DNA from: CAVXJN01 sp963773585
GTDB taxonomy: Bacteria > Pseudomonadota > Gammaproteobacteria > JASBUN01
DNA length: 64,000 nucleotides
Assembly: GCA_963773585.1 (NCBI GenBank)
Contig: CAVZBR010000004.1
Location: 930,001-994,000, forward strand
Direction of reading: 5' to 3'
Both the position numbers and the translations under genes were made by a program. Below, one piece after another: positions 26,336 through 35,050 of this stretch. The notes beneath the pieces were generated by a model. The model made no database searches. It was not told the DNA's origin and saw only the letters and a list, made by a program, of their open reading frames with translations. The stretch's first letter is position 1. Each line of letters opens with the position of its first letter.

Positions 26336-26830
26336 AATCGGGGACAGACCACGGTTTTAAACCGTCTGACCTTTCCCCAGTCTTAGTACCACGCGCTGGA
26401 TGAGATTCTGTTCACTTGGCGCGTAATCGGGGACAGACTACGTTTTCGCGGCATCCGACGATGTCGGGAATCGCGAGGCGGGAAGAACAATCGGGGACAG
26501 ACCACGGTTTAGGGCGGTAATCGGGGACAGAGCACGGTTTTGAGGCCTCCGACTCGCTGGATGGGCGCGTAATCGGGGACAGACTACGTTTTCGCGGCAT
26601 CCGACGATGTCGGGAATCGCGAGGCGGGCGGAACAATCGTGGTCTGTCCCCGTTTCGCGCCCGTTTCGCGCTCCCCCGTTTCGCGCTTCCTGTTTCTCGG
26701 GTTTCCTTGGGCGATCACAGCACCAATTTTCATGCTGATGTTGGCGATCATGCTACGGAGAAGGCGGGATGCGAACACAATGGCGGTCTAGCAACCGGTG
26801 AACAATCGGGGACAGACCACGGTTTTAAAT
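26336..26830. repeat. Cluster of family B REPs (GGGGACAGACCACG)
   Basis: Copies of AATCGGGGACAGAC(C/T)ACG start near 26336, 26424, 26490, 26518, 26571 and 26803. The copy at 26571-26652 is a full REPIN closing with CGTGGTCTGTCCCC. The segment 26421-26500 is nearly repeated at 26567-26640, with a hairpin GCATCCGACGATGTCGG inside, showing local tandem duplication. No gene recognised. Confidence 0.88.
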
Positions 26831-27509
26831 CGTTCGCTTATGGAAACGGCGCAGACCCCAGTTTTCTACCGCCGCATGCATCAATTGGAAGATTAAAGGG
26901 GACGGAGGGATTAAATTTTGAAGGACAATAGGGACAGACTGAGCTAACCCGCATTCTTCGGACACGTTAATTTAGCATCATGCCAAAGCTCGAAAATCGG
27001 GGTCGGAACACAATTAACGCTAATATACGCGACCGAAGCTTCACGTGTTATTGCAAACGCACATGACTGATCCCATTTCCACCTGTATTAGCAAAAACTG
27101 TGTTCCGACCCTATTTGTTCTGTTCTCATGCCTTGACTCGAGTGATCCGCGATACAAAGCGGCTGACCTCTAAGAACGAAAAACCGGGCCAGAGACGGTC
27201 TTTCGTTAATATCAGAACCAAGACTCGTCCGACCCGGTTATGCGTTGAACACCCTCGAATCAGCACTCGAAAATAAATCCGTCCGGTTTTCCCGTCCCCT
27301 TCCTTTGTCACTGGCCCCTTTCCTCGACTTGTGTCCCTTGCTCCGGGCTCTGATTCCTCGATTCCTATTGCGTCGGAATCTTTTACACATCAAGCAGTGT
27401 AAGCAGTAATTAAAAGCACAACGCATTGGTAAATAGCCAACTTTTTTTATGGCACAATTTTTGATAGGAAATTGATGCCAGACACCAGAACTACTAAAGG
27501 GGCTTCCTT
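26831..27509. other. Gene-free stretch with REPs of families A, C and D and an IS3-like end
   Basis: A family D half (GGGGACGGAGGGATTAAATT) near 26898, then GGGACAGACTGAGCTAACCC near 26929, whose TGAGCTAACCCGCATTC part looks like an IS3-type end. A complete family A REPIN occupies 26999-27111, and a family C right half (AATAAATCCGTCCGG) lies near 27270. The final 150 bases are AT-rich and should hold the promoter of the PEP-CTERM gene; no clear -35/-10 pair is certain. Confidence 0.75.
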
Positions 27510-28190
27510 ATGAAAAAAAATGTTCGCTTTACAGTTGCATGCGCTGTGCTTGCCTTTTCGGCGGCGCTGTCGGACCAGGCGTCCGCCAATCTAATTGTGA
27601 ATGGTGATTTCGAGTCCGGAAACACAGGGTTCACATCCGACTACGCTTATTCAGCGGGAAATATTGTTGCCGCCGGGGTGTACGATATCGTTAGCGATCC
27701 GAGTTCCGTTCATGGCGCCGCGACAAGTTATGGCGACCATACCTCGGGCAGCGGCCTGATGATGGCCGTGAATGGCTCTACCACTGCGGGCGACATTACC
27801 TGGAGCCAGACCGTTTCTGTGTTGCCCGGCGCGACTTATGATTTCGCGACCTATATTTCGTCTTGGACATCCGGCTCCCCGGCCGCCCTCATTTTTGCCA
27901 TTAACGGCACTACGATCGGTGCTTTGGGTGCCCCCAGCACCACGGGTGTTTGGGATCTAGAATTCGCAACATGGCTTTCCGATACCACCAGCGCCACGAT
28001 TTCTATCCGCAACGCCAACACGGCATTTGGCGGCAACGACTTCGCGTTAGACGACATCTATTTTGGCAACCCCATTTTCTCGGACCCCGACGGCGGCTCG
28101 ACGTCCGTTCCCGAGCCGGCAGTCCTCGGCCTGGTTGCTCTCGGTCTGGTCGCAGCGGCGGTTGCCGGCCGCCGTCGCAAGACCGCCTGA
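27510..28190 (+). CDS. PEP-CTERM sorting domain protein
   Basis: 226 residues. A signal peptide (MKKNVRFTVACAVLAFSAALSDQASA) is followed by NLIVNGDFESGNTGF, the start of a carbohydrate-binding-like beta-sandwich common in these secreted proteins. The C terminus is a textbook PEP-CTERM: VPEP (about residue 200), a hydrophobic helix and RRRKTA. Exosortase recognises this tail during export of proteins linked to exopolysaccharide or biofilm. No exosortase is in the window, so it must be elsewhere. Separated from other genes by REPs on both sides; probably monocistronic. Confidence 0.9.
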   Translation: MKKNVRFTVACAVLAFSAALSDQASANLIVNGDFESGNTGFTSDYAYSAGNIVAAGVYDIVSDPSSVHGAATSYGDHTSGSGLMMAVNGSTTAGDITWSQTVSVLPGATYDFATYISSWTSGSPAALIFAINGTTIGALGAPSTTGVWDLEFATWLSDTTSATISIRNANTAFGGNDFALDDIYFGNPIFSDPDGGSTSVPEPAVLGLVALGLVAAAVAGRRRKTA

Positions 28191-28633
28191 GTCAGTTGAG
28201 ACTCGACTGAAAGGTTTCTTGTGGATCAAGTTATGGCGCGGTAATGGAACACGCGAATTCAAGCGCGGCGACCTCGGTATTTAAACAATCGGAGTCGGAA
28301 CACAATTAACGCTAATATACGAGACCGAAGCTTCACGTGTTATTGCAAACGCACATGACTGATCCCATTTCCACCTGTATTAGCAAAAACTGTGTCCCTA
28401 TTTGTTCTGTTCTCATGCCTTGACTCGAGTGATCCGCGACGCGTAATAATCGGGGACAGACCACGTTTTCTGAACTCGAAATACGAAATACGAAATAAAA
28501 GGGGACGGAGGGATTAAATTCTGTGCAGCCCCCGATCGAAAACCGGGTCGGAACACAATAGAACGGTCGAGGATAGACTGCGGCTTTTCGAACAGCGAAC
28601 ATTTTGCATCTTCTTCCTGATTAGAGCTGTCAC
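28191..28633. repeat. Gene-free stretch with REPs A, B and D
   Basis: Contains a family A REPIN copy at 28291-28395 whose right arm has lost TCCGAC. The similarity to 26999-27111 continues another 45 bases beyond the element (to about 28440, matching 27155). Then a family B half (GGGGACAGACCACG) near 28449, a family D half near 28500 and a family A half at 28543. No gene was recognised. Confidence 0.85.
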
Positions 28634-29020
28634 GTGCGCGTCAAAGGTAGGATCACGTCTTGGAATGACGAAAAGGGCTATGGCTTCATTACCCCGGCCG
28701 TGGGGCGCGAGCGCGTATTCGTTCACATCAGCGCGTTCGGCAATCGCGGGCGGCGCGCCGAAGTCAACCAGATGGTGACATACGCTTTGTCCAAGGATGA
28801 CCAGGGGCGAGCCTGCGCGGCCAAGGCCACGCTGGCCGGTGACCGCCTTGATGCGGCACGCAAGCCAACGAGCGGGTGGTGGGCGACACCGGGTGCCGGT
28901 ATTTTTCTTGTGATAGTCGCGGGATTGGCGGCGTCCGGCACCGTCCCGTTATTCGTGTTCGTACTTTATGTCAACGGCAACCGAAAACTGATCCACTTGA
29001 GTAGTGATTCTGCAAAGTAA
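28634..29020 (+). pseudogene. Cold-shock/DUF1294 protein, truncated by IS21
   Basis: GTG start, MRVKGRITSWNDEKGYGFITP and RVFVHISAFGNR: a cold-shock (nucleic-acid binding) domain in residues 1-67, with RNP-like GYGFI and VFVHI motifs. A membrane helix follows (AGIFLVIVAGLAAS). The intact paralogue at 36368 continues with a DUF1294 membrane domain, but here similarity stops near residue 112, where an IS21 terminal repeat (TGTCAACGGCAACCGAAAAC, 28969) begins. The last residues YVNGNRKLIHLSSDSAK are IS-encoded. The product might still bind RNA, but the DUF1294 part is lost. Confidence 0.85.
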
Positions 29021-29463
29021 AATTGACCCACCCGGCTAGTTGTTGTCCGCGGCTGCGGATTGCACGATACCGGCCTTTCGTTTTTCCCGCAGTCGGTAGC
29101 TGTCGCCCTTGATCTGAATGACATGCGAGTGATGCAGGATGCGATCAAGCATGGCGGAGGTCAGTGCGGTGTTACCTGCAAAGGTTTCATCCCACTGCCC
29201 GAACGAGAGATTGGACGTCAGGATGATGGAGCCCTTCTCGTAGCGCTTGACGATCACCTGGAAGAACAGGTTCGCCTGATCCTTGTTCATGGGCAGGTAG
29301 CCGATCTCGTCGATGATCAGCAGGCTGGGGCCGGTCACACTGCGCTGCATGACCTGCTTGAGACGTCCCTGACGTTGTGCCGTATCCAGCTGCAACATCA
29401 GATCGGCCGCCGTCATGAAGCGCGTTTTCAGCCCGGCTTGGGTGGCCAGGTGCCCCAGAAAAC
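28969..29463 (-). mobile_element. IS21-family remnant with istB C-terminal part
   Basis: The terminal repeat at 28969 (TGTCAACGGCAACC) marks the IS end inside the cold-shock gene. On the minus strand the frame from about 29463 to 29036 encodes the C-terminal about 140 residues of the IstB helper ATPase: GLKTRFMTAADLMLQL, Walker B LLIIDEIGYLPM, FFQVIVKRYEKGSIILTSN and DRILHHSHVIQIKG. The N-terminal Walker A half and istA are missing. The sequence breaks off exactly at a family A REP (GGGTCGGAACACAA, 29465). Not mobile on its own. Confidence 0.9.
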
Positions 29464-29608
29464 CCGGGTCGGAACACAATAAGCGCTAATATTCAGACCG
29501 ACCTCCGCTCCGACCCGATTAGTCGCCTAACAACCCCGGTGCGGTAGACGACACCAGGTTATGCTTGGACTTATCCCGCTTTTCGGTAACTAACATGGCT
29601 CTGCAGTA
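29463..29608. repeat. Family A REP at the istB breakpoint
   Basis: GGGTCGGAACACAATAAGCGCTAATATT with a decayed right arm (CTCCGACCC near 29509). It joins the cut istB to unrelated sequence upstream of the small membrane protein gene. Confidence 0.75.
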
Positions 29609-30118
29609 ATGCAAATTTACATTGTTGGATTGTTACTATGCATGTTGCTTTTGCTTTTTTATTTCTACCGGAGAAAGGGTCGCGGAGTTGTGAGTTATAA
29701 AACAACTTTGGATAGAGTTGGCGAGGTTTACAGTGATATTTCTGAACAAGCTGTGGAAACATCATTTTCAGTTTTCATCGTTCCACGGCCAAATCAGGAT
29801 TCAGTTGAGGTGCAATTTTCGATTGAAGACGGTGCGGCAGGTCTAGATTGGATTCTTGAGTCTGAGGCCAACAAAGCGGAGCGTCGTAACGTTGAACAGT
29901 ATATTTTGTCCAAAGGGTTTCATTTCCAAGAAAAGGAAATGAATAATTGGCATTATTTGCGTATTGAGCAAGGCGACATCGTCAAGCTTTGTGTCGGCAT
30001 CATTAGAGATCTCTACGGCTCAGACGACGTCATTCTCAAATATGGTGGCTTCAAAGTTAGGCCACTTTCAAAAATCATCAAAAATTGGATTACGCAATCG
30101 GGGTCGGAACACAATTAA
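29609..30118 (+). CDS. Hypothetical protein with N-terminal membrane helix
   Basis: 169 residues, not recognised. An N-terminal hydrophobic helix (IYIVGLLLCMLLLLFYFY, residues 3-20) followed by RRKGRG suggests a single-pass membrane protein with a cytoplasmic body. The body has mixed alpha/beta character (SFSVFIVPRPNQDSVEVQFS; DDVILKYGGFKVRP). Base use is visibly more AT-rich than the neighbours, hinting at acquisition. The last codons (TQSGSEHN) fall in a family A REP (30098), so the original C terminus may have been longer. No operon partner is evident. Confidence 0.55.
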   Translation: MQIYIVGLLLCMLLLLFYFYRRKGRGVVSYKTTLDRVGEVYSDISEQAVETSFSVFIVPRPNQDSVEVQFSIEDGAAGLDWILESEANKAERRNVEQYILSKGFHFQEKEMNNWHYLRIEQGDIVKLCVGIIRDLYGSDDVILKYGGFKVRPLSKIIKNWITQSGSEHN

Positions 30119-30182
30119 CGCTGATATAGATACAAACGATTCATCAAAAAGGGGCGGTAATAAAAGGGGACGGTTCGCCTCC
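30098..30182. repeat. REP halves of families A and D
   Basis: GGGGTCGGAACACAATTAACG at 30100 ends the preceding reading frame. AAAAGGGGACGG at about 30164 abuts the stop of the minus-strand oxidoreductase gene. Confidence 0.7.
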
Positions 30183-31106
30183 TTATCGAACGGTCACCAC
30201 AATTTTTCCGACTGTATGACCGTCGGCCAACGCATCGTACGCGGCGGCCGCCTGGTCCATGGGAAAAACGCGGTCTATAACCGGTGTGACAATTCCGCTT
30301 TCGATCAGGCGGCCGAGTTCCGTTAGCATCGCACCGTCCGGCTCCATGAAGAACCACTCGAACCGCACGCCGTACTGCGATGCCAGATTGTCTTCATCCT
30401 GGCCTTTGATCGATATCAGCGTCCCGCCTTTTTTCAAAACCTTGAATGACCGGTTCAGTGTTTCGCCACCAAGCATGTCGAAAACAAGGTCGTAGTCGGA
30501 GAGTTCATCTTCGAACGACTGCTTCTTGTAATCGAGCACCACCTCCGCACCCAGCCGTCTGACCAGTTCGGCGTTGCGTGCGCTGCAGGTGGTCGCGACA
30601 TGGGCGCCGAAGTGTTTCGCGATCTGAATGGCAAGGGTACCGACGCCACCCGATCCCGCATGAATCAGAACCTTGTCGCCCTGTTTCAGTTTGCCCCTGC
30701 TGAGCAGCGCCTGCCAGGCGGTCAGCCCTGCCAACGGAACGGACGCGGCCTCGACATGGCTGATGTTCGACGGTTTTAGCGCCAGTTCGCGTTCTTTCAC
30801 GCGGGCGAATTCGGCAATCGCGCCGGCATCGTCCTGGTTGGGGCGCGCGAACACAGCATCGCCGACCTTGAAGGCGGTCACGTCTTTGCCGACCTCGACG
30901 ACCTCGCCTGAGACGTCGTAGCCCATGACATGGGGAAACGTCAACGGCATCATGTCCTGCAACGCTCCGGAGCGCAGAATGTTGTCGATGGGATTCACGC
31001 TCGCCGCATGCACCGCTACCAGAACGGAATCGTCCTTCAATGCGGGTTCGTCGACCTCCGTGAGCTCGATAGGCTTGGCATAGTCACTGATTGTCGCGGC
31101 CTTCAT
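30183..31106 (-). CDS. NADP-dependent zinc-free alcohol dehydrogenase / quinone oxidoreductase (MDR family)
   Basis: 307 residues from MKAATISDYAKPIELTEV. VNPIDNILRSG and GYDVSGEVVEVGKDV are the N-terminal GroES-like domain; VLIHAGSGGVGTLAIQIAKHFGA is the nucleotide-binding motif (AxxGGVG). No zinc-binding Cys cluster is present, placing it in the quinone-oxidoreductase/enone-reductase branch. It would reduce quinones or alpha,beta-unsaturated carbonyls with NADPH in the cytoplasm. The length is normal. Its 3' end is adjacent to a REP. No operon partner is apparent. Confidence 0.9.
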   Translation of the reverse strand: MKAATISDYAKPIELTEVDEPALKDDSVLVAVHAASVNPIDNILRSGALQDMMPLTFPHVMGYDVSGEVVEVGKDVTAFKVGDAVFARPNQDDAGAIAEFARVKERELALKPSNISHVEAASVPLAGLTAWQALLSRGKLKQGDKVLIHAGSGGVGTLAIQIAKHFGAHVATTCSARNAELVRRLGAEVVLDYKKQSFEDELSDYDLVFDMLGGETLNRSFKVLKKGGTLISIKGQDEDNLASQYGVRFEWFFMEPDGAMLTELGRLIESGIVTPVIDRVFPMDQAAAAYDALADGHTVGKIVVTVR

Positions 31107-31670
31107 GGGCAAGATTCCTAGGGTCAGCGGCCCCGAGTGGGGCGATGATGCGCTAACGGGCGGATCTACAGGCCCCGTCGCTTTGACGCAGCCTAGCCGC
31201 TGTCAGCGACAGGACAACGACATTCGGCGGCAAACCTGGAAACCTGGGACACAATTAGCACTAATGCAGCTTTGCCAATTCCCATAACGTTACTGAGCCA
31301 GTGGAAAACAATTAAAGGGGGTCAGTTTGAGCTAACCCTCTTTGGTATATCGAGCTCAAGTCAGTCCGTTCGGATACGGTAGCTCATCCCGCCGATTAGC
31401 CGTGGTGGGGCTTAGCGCTATTCTCGGCGGTTCGTGCCTATAGGCGTACAGCCGCTCGTGAATGTCGGAATCTTTAACACTCCAAAATACGCGATTTCGC
31501 CGCGGCTCCTTAACCACATGAATACGGAGAGTATTGTTATTCTGGCATGCTGCTTGCTTAACCCAGGTTAAGGAAGGGTCATCGCGGAACGCGAGCGGCG
31601 GACTGAGCTTCTTGTCCGACTGGCTGGTTCCTGATTCGTGGCTCCACAATTGTCTCGAGGAGTAATAACA
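31107..31670. other. Intergenic stretch with IS-end-like and REP-like pieces
   Basis: GGGACACAATTAGCACTAATG near 31248 resembles a decayed family A half. GGGGGTCAGTTTGAGCTAACCC near 31317 matches the element near 26929. The rest (31340-31650) shows no convincing gene. CGAGGAG at 31655-31661 is the ribosome site for the next gene. Confidence 0.6.
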
Positions 31671-32642
31671 ATGAGTTCCGTACGATCTCTATCACAAGTA
31701 CTCGCCCTGGGTTCGCTCATGACCCTCGGGTCTTCTGCGTTCGCTGTTCCCTTTGTGCTGACCAACGGTCCGGGCGACGGGACCGTGTCCGTCGGCGTGG
31801 ATGGTTACGGCGCATTCGGATCCTCCGTCGGATCGGACGCTACTGATGCTATTTATGATCCCGTGGGTGCAATCACTTCTGCCGGGACTTCCTATGAATC
31901 AGGGGTTGCATTCGGCACGGGCGGCTCGCGTACGTTCCTTACTTCCGGAGATATCGGAGGAAGCGGGTCGCTTTCAAACCCGTCCATCACCGGGAATTCA
32001 ACGTTAGCCAACAGTACATTCAGCTACAGTGGCTTGGATTTCTCACTGTCCCAGTCGCTGGTCACGCTCACGACCGGATCGCGCCTGGATCAGGTGTATA
32101 CGATCACCAATCCTGGGTCCAGCGCGATCAGCTTCGAAATGGTGCGTTACTTGGATGGCGACCTGTACTTCGACGGTTCACTCATTGATGGCGGCGGCAG
32201 GTTGTTTGTGGGGCCGACAGAGGTTCTGTTTGAAACTGACAGTGCAACTGGAGCGAGCACTTCCACCACGTTTGTCGGGATCACCGGCGAAGGAGGGGTC
32301 ATTCCCGCGACAGGCCGTTACGAGATCGACGGCTATCCCGGGCTGCGTGGACGGATCATCAGCGGCACTGCGCTGGACGATACAATTACCGGGGACGGTG
32401 TGGACGCTGACCAATTCGTCGATGCGGGTGCGGGCTACGACGTGACGCTCGCCCTGCGCAATATATTCTCCCTCGGCGCGGGACAGACGACCACCTACAT
32501 GACTAGCACCATTTTCGGCAGCGGGACGCCCCAATCCGGTGGAGACGGTGGTTCCACGGTGCCGGAACCGTCTGTGCTTACGCTTCTCGGCGCCGGAATC
32601 CTGGGCCTGGCCTTTGCGCGCAAACGCAAGGTCAATAAATAG
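31671..32642 (+). CDS. PEP-CTERM sorting domain protein
   Basis: 323 residues from ATG 31671, 9 bases after CGAGGAG. The signal peptide SSVRSLSQVLALGSLMTLGSSAFA precedes a beta-rich, Gly/Ser/Thr-rich body (DGYGAFGSS, GTSYESGVAFGTGGSRTF, SGLDFSLSQSLVTLTTGSRL). The C-terminal tail VPEPSVLTLLGAGILGLAF followed by RKRKVNK is a clear PEP-CTERM signal for exosortase sorting. The body function is unknown. A rho-independent terminator follows the stop by about 30 bases, so the gene is monocistronic. Confidence 0.9.
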   Translation: MSSVRSLSQVLALGSLMTLGSSAFAVPFVLTNGPGDGTVSVGVDGYGAFGSSVGSDATDAIYDPVGAITSAGTSYESGVAFGTGGSRTFLTSGDIGGSGSLSNPSITGNSTLANSTFSYSGLDFSLSQSLVTLTTGSRLDQVYTITNPGSSAISFEMVRYLDGDLYFDGSLIDGGGRLFVGPTEVLFETDSATGASTSTTFVGITGEGGVIPATGRYEIDGYPGLRGRIISGTALDDTITGDGVDADQFVDAGAGYDVTLALRNIFSLGAGQTTTYMTSTIFGSGTPQSGGDGGSTVPEPSVLTLLGAGILGLAFARKRKVNK

Positions 32643-32673
32643 GACGGAACATTCACTGCCTCATGAAACCCAG

Positions 32674-32700
32674 GCCCCGCCACGCGCGGGGTCTTTTCTT
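32674..32700 (+). terminator. Rho-independent terminator
   Basis: CCCCGC stem with GCGGGG, loop CACGC, followed by TCTTTTCTT, about 30 bases after the PEP-CTERM stop. Confidence 0.8.
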
Positions 32701-32716
32701 CCCAGGCCTGCGGCAA

Positions 32717-32745
32717 TAATCGGGGACAGACCACGGTTTTAAGCC
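32717..32745 (+). repeat. Family B REP half
   Basis: AATCGGGGACAGACCACGG followed by TTTTAAGCC. Another half in the same orientation lies at 33435, past the DUF6455-like gene. Confidence 0.8.
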
Positions 32746-32864
32746 ACCTGGCAGGATAGCCGGGGAACAATCGGGGGAAGCCCAGACCACCGAAGATACG
32801 GCATCAAGCTCGGGCAGATGAAGCGCGGCCGCCCGCATGCGAAACCGGGTGAACTGGCGAAATT

Positions 32865-33305
32865 TTAATCCCTCCGTCGCCGGTCGGTGCTCCAGGTGAT
32901 TGGCGGCAGCGCGCTGCCGGCACCACAATACGGATTCCGACCGCACTCGTACTCCGCGGCAGCGGCGCTGAGTGCGGCGAAGTTCGGGCAGAACGCGAAT
33001 GCCGTCGCGTCGCAGCGGCTCGCCAACAGGCGAGCGCAGTGTGCGGCGTCAGCGCAGGTGGCGCAGGCTTGGGACCGCTCGTGCAACTCCGCTGCCGGCG
33101 TGCGGCGTAAGTAGTGGCGCGGGTCGCCGCCCAGGCGGTCCAGCACGGCACTCATGGGCAGGTGGCCGAGTCGCTTGCGCAGTTCGCGGCGCGGACTCAG
33201 GCTGTGGATCACGCGAATAGCGACGTCCCAGAGGAAAATCGCTGTGAGGACTGCCGCACAGAAGGTGAACGCGGCGATGACGGTGGTGTTGAATGCGGTG
33301 TCCAT
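32865..33305 (-). CDS. DUF6455-like membrane-anchored Cys-rich protein
   Basis: 146 residues from MDTAFNTTVIAA. An N-terminal membrane helix (about 8-30) is followed by a region with QACATCADAAHCARLL and AFAFCPNFAAL, the C-x2-C-x5-C and FCPN pattern of DUF6455, a family of unknown function that may bind metal or a cluster. The final residues TDRRRRD are encoded by an inverted family D REP (TTTTAATCCCTCCGTC, 32865-32885), so the native C terminus has probably been replaced. Longer upstream readings to 33545 run through another REP and are rejected. Confidence 0.65.
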   Translation of the reverse strand: MDTAFNTTVIAAFTFCAAVLTAIFLWDVAIRVIHSLSPRRELRKRLGHLPMSAVLDRLGGDPRHYLRRTPAAELHERSQACATCADAAHCARLLASRCDATAFAFCPNFAALSAAAAEYECGRNPYCGAGSALPPITWSTDRRRRD

Positions 33306-33434
33306 GTCGGCCTCGGGGTCGAAGAAATTGGATGTGCTCAGTGTGCACCGGCCCGCCGAATGCGCCTTGACATGCGTCAAGGCCGAAGCGGGTCGGCCTC
33401 GGCGCTGCGGCCACATTGAGGACGTTGCGCGGAA

Positions 33435-33462
33435 CAATCGGGGACAGACCACGGTTTTACTT
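33435..33462 (+). repeat. Family B REP half
   Basis: AATCGGGGACAGACCACGG and TTTTAC, about 90 bases before the toxin gene. Confidence 0.8.
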
Positions 33463-33517
33463 TTTTGTTTGTCCCAAACCTCTCCACGTCCTCCGCTAGC
33501 CCGCGTTCGACCACGCC

Positions 33518-33545
33518 TTGACAATGGTAACGTATAGGTTACCAT
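33518..33545 (+). promoter_or_regulatory. higBA promoter with overlapping operator palindrome
   Basis: TTGACA (33518-33523), then TACCAT (33540-33545) as -10 with 16-base spacing. An inverted repeat TGGTAAC...GTTACCA (33525-33531 and 33538-33544) covers the spacer and -10. This fits autoregulation by the toxin-antitoxin complex. The predicted transcript would start only a few bases before the toxin ATG at 33555. Confidence 0.65.
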
Positions 33546-33554
33546 CGATCGGGT

Positions 33555-33887
33555 ATGACAAGGACGTTGTCAGAATACCTGGATGATGCGGGAGTATCTC
33601 CCTTTGCCCGCTGGTTCAGCGCTCTCAGTGCCAGCCCGGCGGCCAAGGTCACAACGACGCTGTACCGGTTCGAGCAGGGCAATACCTCCAACGTAAAGCC
33701 TGTAGGAGGCGATGTCGCCGAGCTGCGCATCGATTTTGGCCCAGGGTATCGTGTGTACTTCGGCCAGAGCGGCCCGGTTCTAGTAGTTCTGCTTGCCGCC
33801 GGGACGAAGAAGCGCCAGCAGCGGGACATCGATCTGGCGCGGAAGCGCTGGGCGGACTACAAGCGAAGAAAACGGGCAGCGAGGTAA
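33555..33887 (+). CDS. Type II toxin, RelE/HigB-like (addiction module killer protein)
   Basis: 110 residues. VSPFARWFSALSASPAAKVTTTLYRFEQGN and DVAELRIDFGPGYRVYFG are typical of the PF05973-type HigB toxins; LVVLLAAGTKKRQQRDIDLARKRW is the conserved C-terminal helix. These are ribosome-dependent mRNA endonucleases. Toxin-first order is usual for higBA. Five bases separate it from the antitoxin gene. It has its own promoter with an operator palindrome. Intact as written. Confidence 0.88.
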   Translation: MTRTLSEYLDDAGVSPFARWFSALSASPAAKVTTTLYRFEQGNTSNVKPVGGDVAELRIDFGPGYRVYFGQSGPVLVVLLAAGTKKRQQRDIDLARKRWADYKRRKRAAR

Positions 33888-33892
33888 CAGCA

Positions 33893-34219
33893 ATGGCTCT
33901 GACGCGCCATTTTAGAGAAACCATTCAGGCACGCGCGCAGCGCGATACGCGTTTTCGCCACGCTCTGCTCACGGAGGCAGTTAATGATTTACTCAGCGGA
34001 GATCTTGCCGCCGGCAAGGCCCTGTTGCGCGACTACGTGAATGCAACGATCGGATTCGATCAGCTTTCCGCCGAAGTTGAGCGGCCGGTCAAGAGTCTGC
34101 AACGTATGCTTGGTCCATCCGGGAACCCGACTGCGGATAATCTCGTCGCCATTCTGAAAGTGTTGCAAGCGTACGAATCGGTACAGATTCGCGTAAAGTT
34201 GGAGAAGGATGCCGCGTAA
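33893..34219 (+). CDS. HigA-like antitoxin (addiction module antidote)
   Basis: 108 residues. A central helix-turn-helix (FDQLSAEVERPVKSLQRMLGPSGNPTADNL) matches the PF21716-like or HTH_XRE antidotes paired with this toxin class; ALLTEAVNDLLSGDLAAGKALLRDYV is the family N-terminal segment. It would neutralise the toxin and repress the shared promoter at 33518-33545. The gene ends about 20 bases before a run of family B REPs. Confidence 0.87.
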   Translation: MALTRHFRETIQARAQRDTRFRHALLTEAVNDLLSGDLAAGKALLRDYVNATIGFDQLSAEVERPVKSLQRMLGPSGNPTADNLVAILKVLQAYESVQIRVKLEKDAA

Positions 34220-34240
34220 GTAAATAGAGAAATCGAGGAC

Positions 34241-34296
34241 AAATCGGGGACAGGCCACGGCGTGGGGAGAGAATCGGGGACAGACCACCTTTTTAT
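34241..34296 (+). repeat. Two family B REP halves before RAYT-1
   Basis: AATCGGGGACAGGCCACGG (34242) and AATCGGGGACAGACCACC (34272), followed by a hairpin CATCCGGAAGGATAGCCGGAT (one arm each side). They face the inverted copy at 35051 across RAYT-1. Confidence 0.85.
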
Positions 34297-34346
34297 TTCA
34301 TCCGGAAGGATAGCCGGATTCAGTACAAACGGATAAGGAGATCCGC

Positions 34347-35045
34347 ATGCCGCGACGCGCTCGCATCGCTGTGCCGGGTGTTGCCTGGCACATCATCCAG
34401 CGCGGCAACAATCGTTCCGCTTGTTTCTACGCGGACGAAGACTACCGCAAGTACCTTGATATCCTGCGCGACCAAGCGAAAGCACACGGGTGCGCCGTGC
34501 ACGCCTATGTGTTGATGACGAACCATGTCCACTTGCTGGTGACGCCGGACCGGGCCGACAGCGCAAGCCTTATGATGAAGCACCTGGGGCAGCGCTACGT
34601 GCAGTACGTCAACCGCGTCTATCGTCGGACGGGAACACTGTGGGAAGGCCGCTTTCGCTCCTGCTTGGCGCAGCACGACGGCTATGTCCTTGCGTGTTAC
34701 CGTTACATTGAGTTGAATCCAATCCGTGCCGCGATGGTAGAGCATCCGGCCGACTATCCGTGGTCGAGCTTCTGTGCTAACGCACAGGGCAAGCCCGATG
34801 CACTTGTAACGCCCCACGCCGACTACATCGCGCTGGACTGTGAGCCCCCGGCACGGCGGCGCGCATACCGGCAGTTATTCCGTGCGCACATGGACCCAAC
34901 GCTTGTCGATGAGATCCGCGCGGCCACCAATGGCAATTTCGTCTTGGGCAACGCCCGGTTCAAAGACGACGTGGCCAGAATGCTCGACCGACGGGTGGTG
35001 CCCGGAAACCCTGGGCGGCCAAAGGCGGATCCGACCCGCGGCTAG
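34347..35045 (+). CDS. REP-associated tyrosine transposase, RAYT-1
   Basis: 232 residues. MPRRARIAVPGVAWHIIQRGNNR is the RAYT start, and LMTNHVHLLVTP holds the HUH-type His-x-His metal motif. GQRYVQYVNRVYRRTGTLWEGRF carries the catalytic Tyr region, and YIELNPIRAAMV and YPWSSF follow. The C-terminal GNPGRPK is an AT-hook-like tail. RAYTs nick single-stranded REP DNA and are domesticated relatives of IS200/IS605 enzymes. AAGGAG lies 8 bases before the ATG. The gene sits between direct family B REPs (34242, 34272) and an inverted copy (35051), pointing to family B as its substrate. Confidence 0.92.
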   Translation: MPRRARIAVPGVAWHIIQRGNNRSACFYADEDYRKYLDILRDQAKAHGCAVHAYVLMTNHVHLLVTPDRADSASLMMKHLGQRYVQYVNRVYRRTGTLWEGRFRSCLAQHDGYVLACYRYIELNPIRAAMVEHPADYPWSSFCANAQGKPDALVTPHADYIALDCEPPARRRAYRQLFRAHMDPTLVDEIRAATNGNFVLGNARFKDDVARMLDRRVVPGNPGRPKADPTRG

Positions 35046-35050
35046 CGGCG

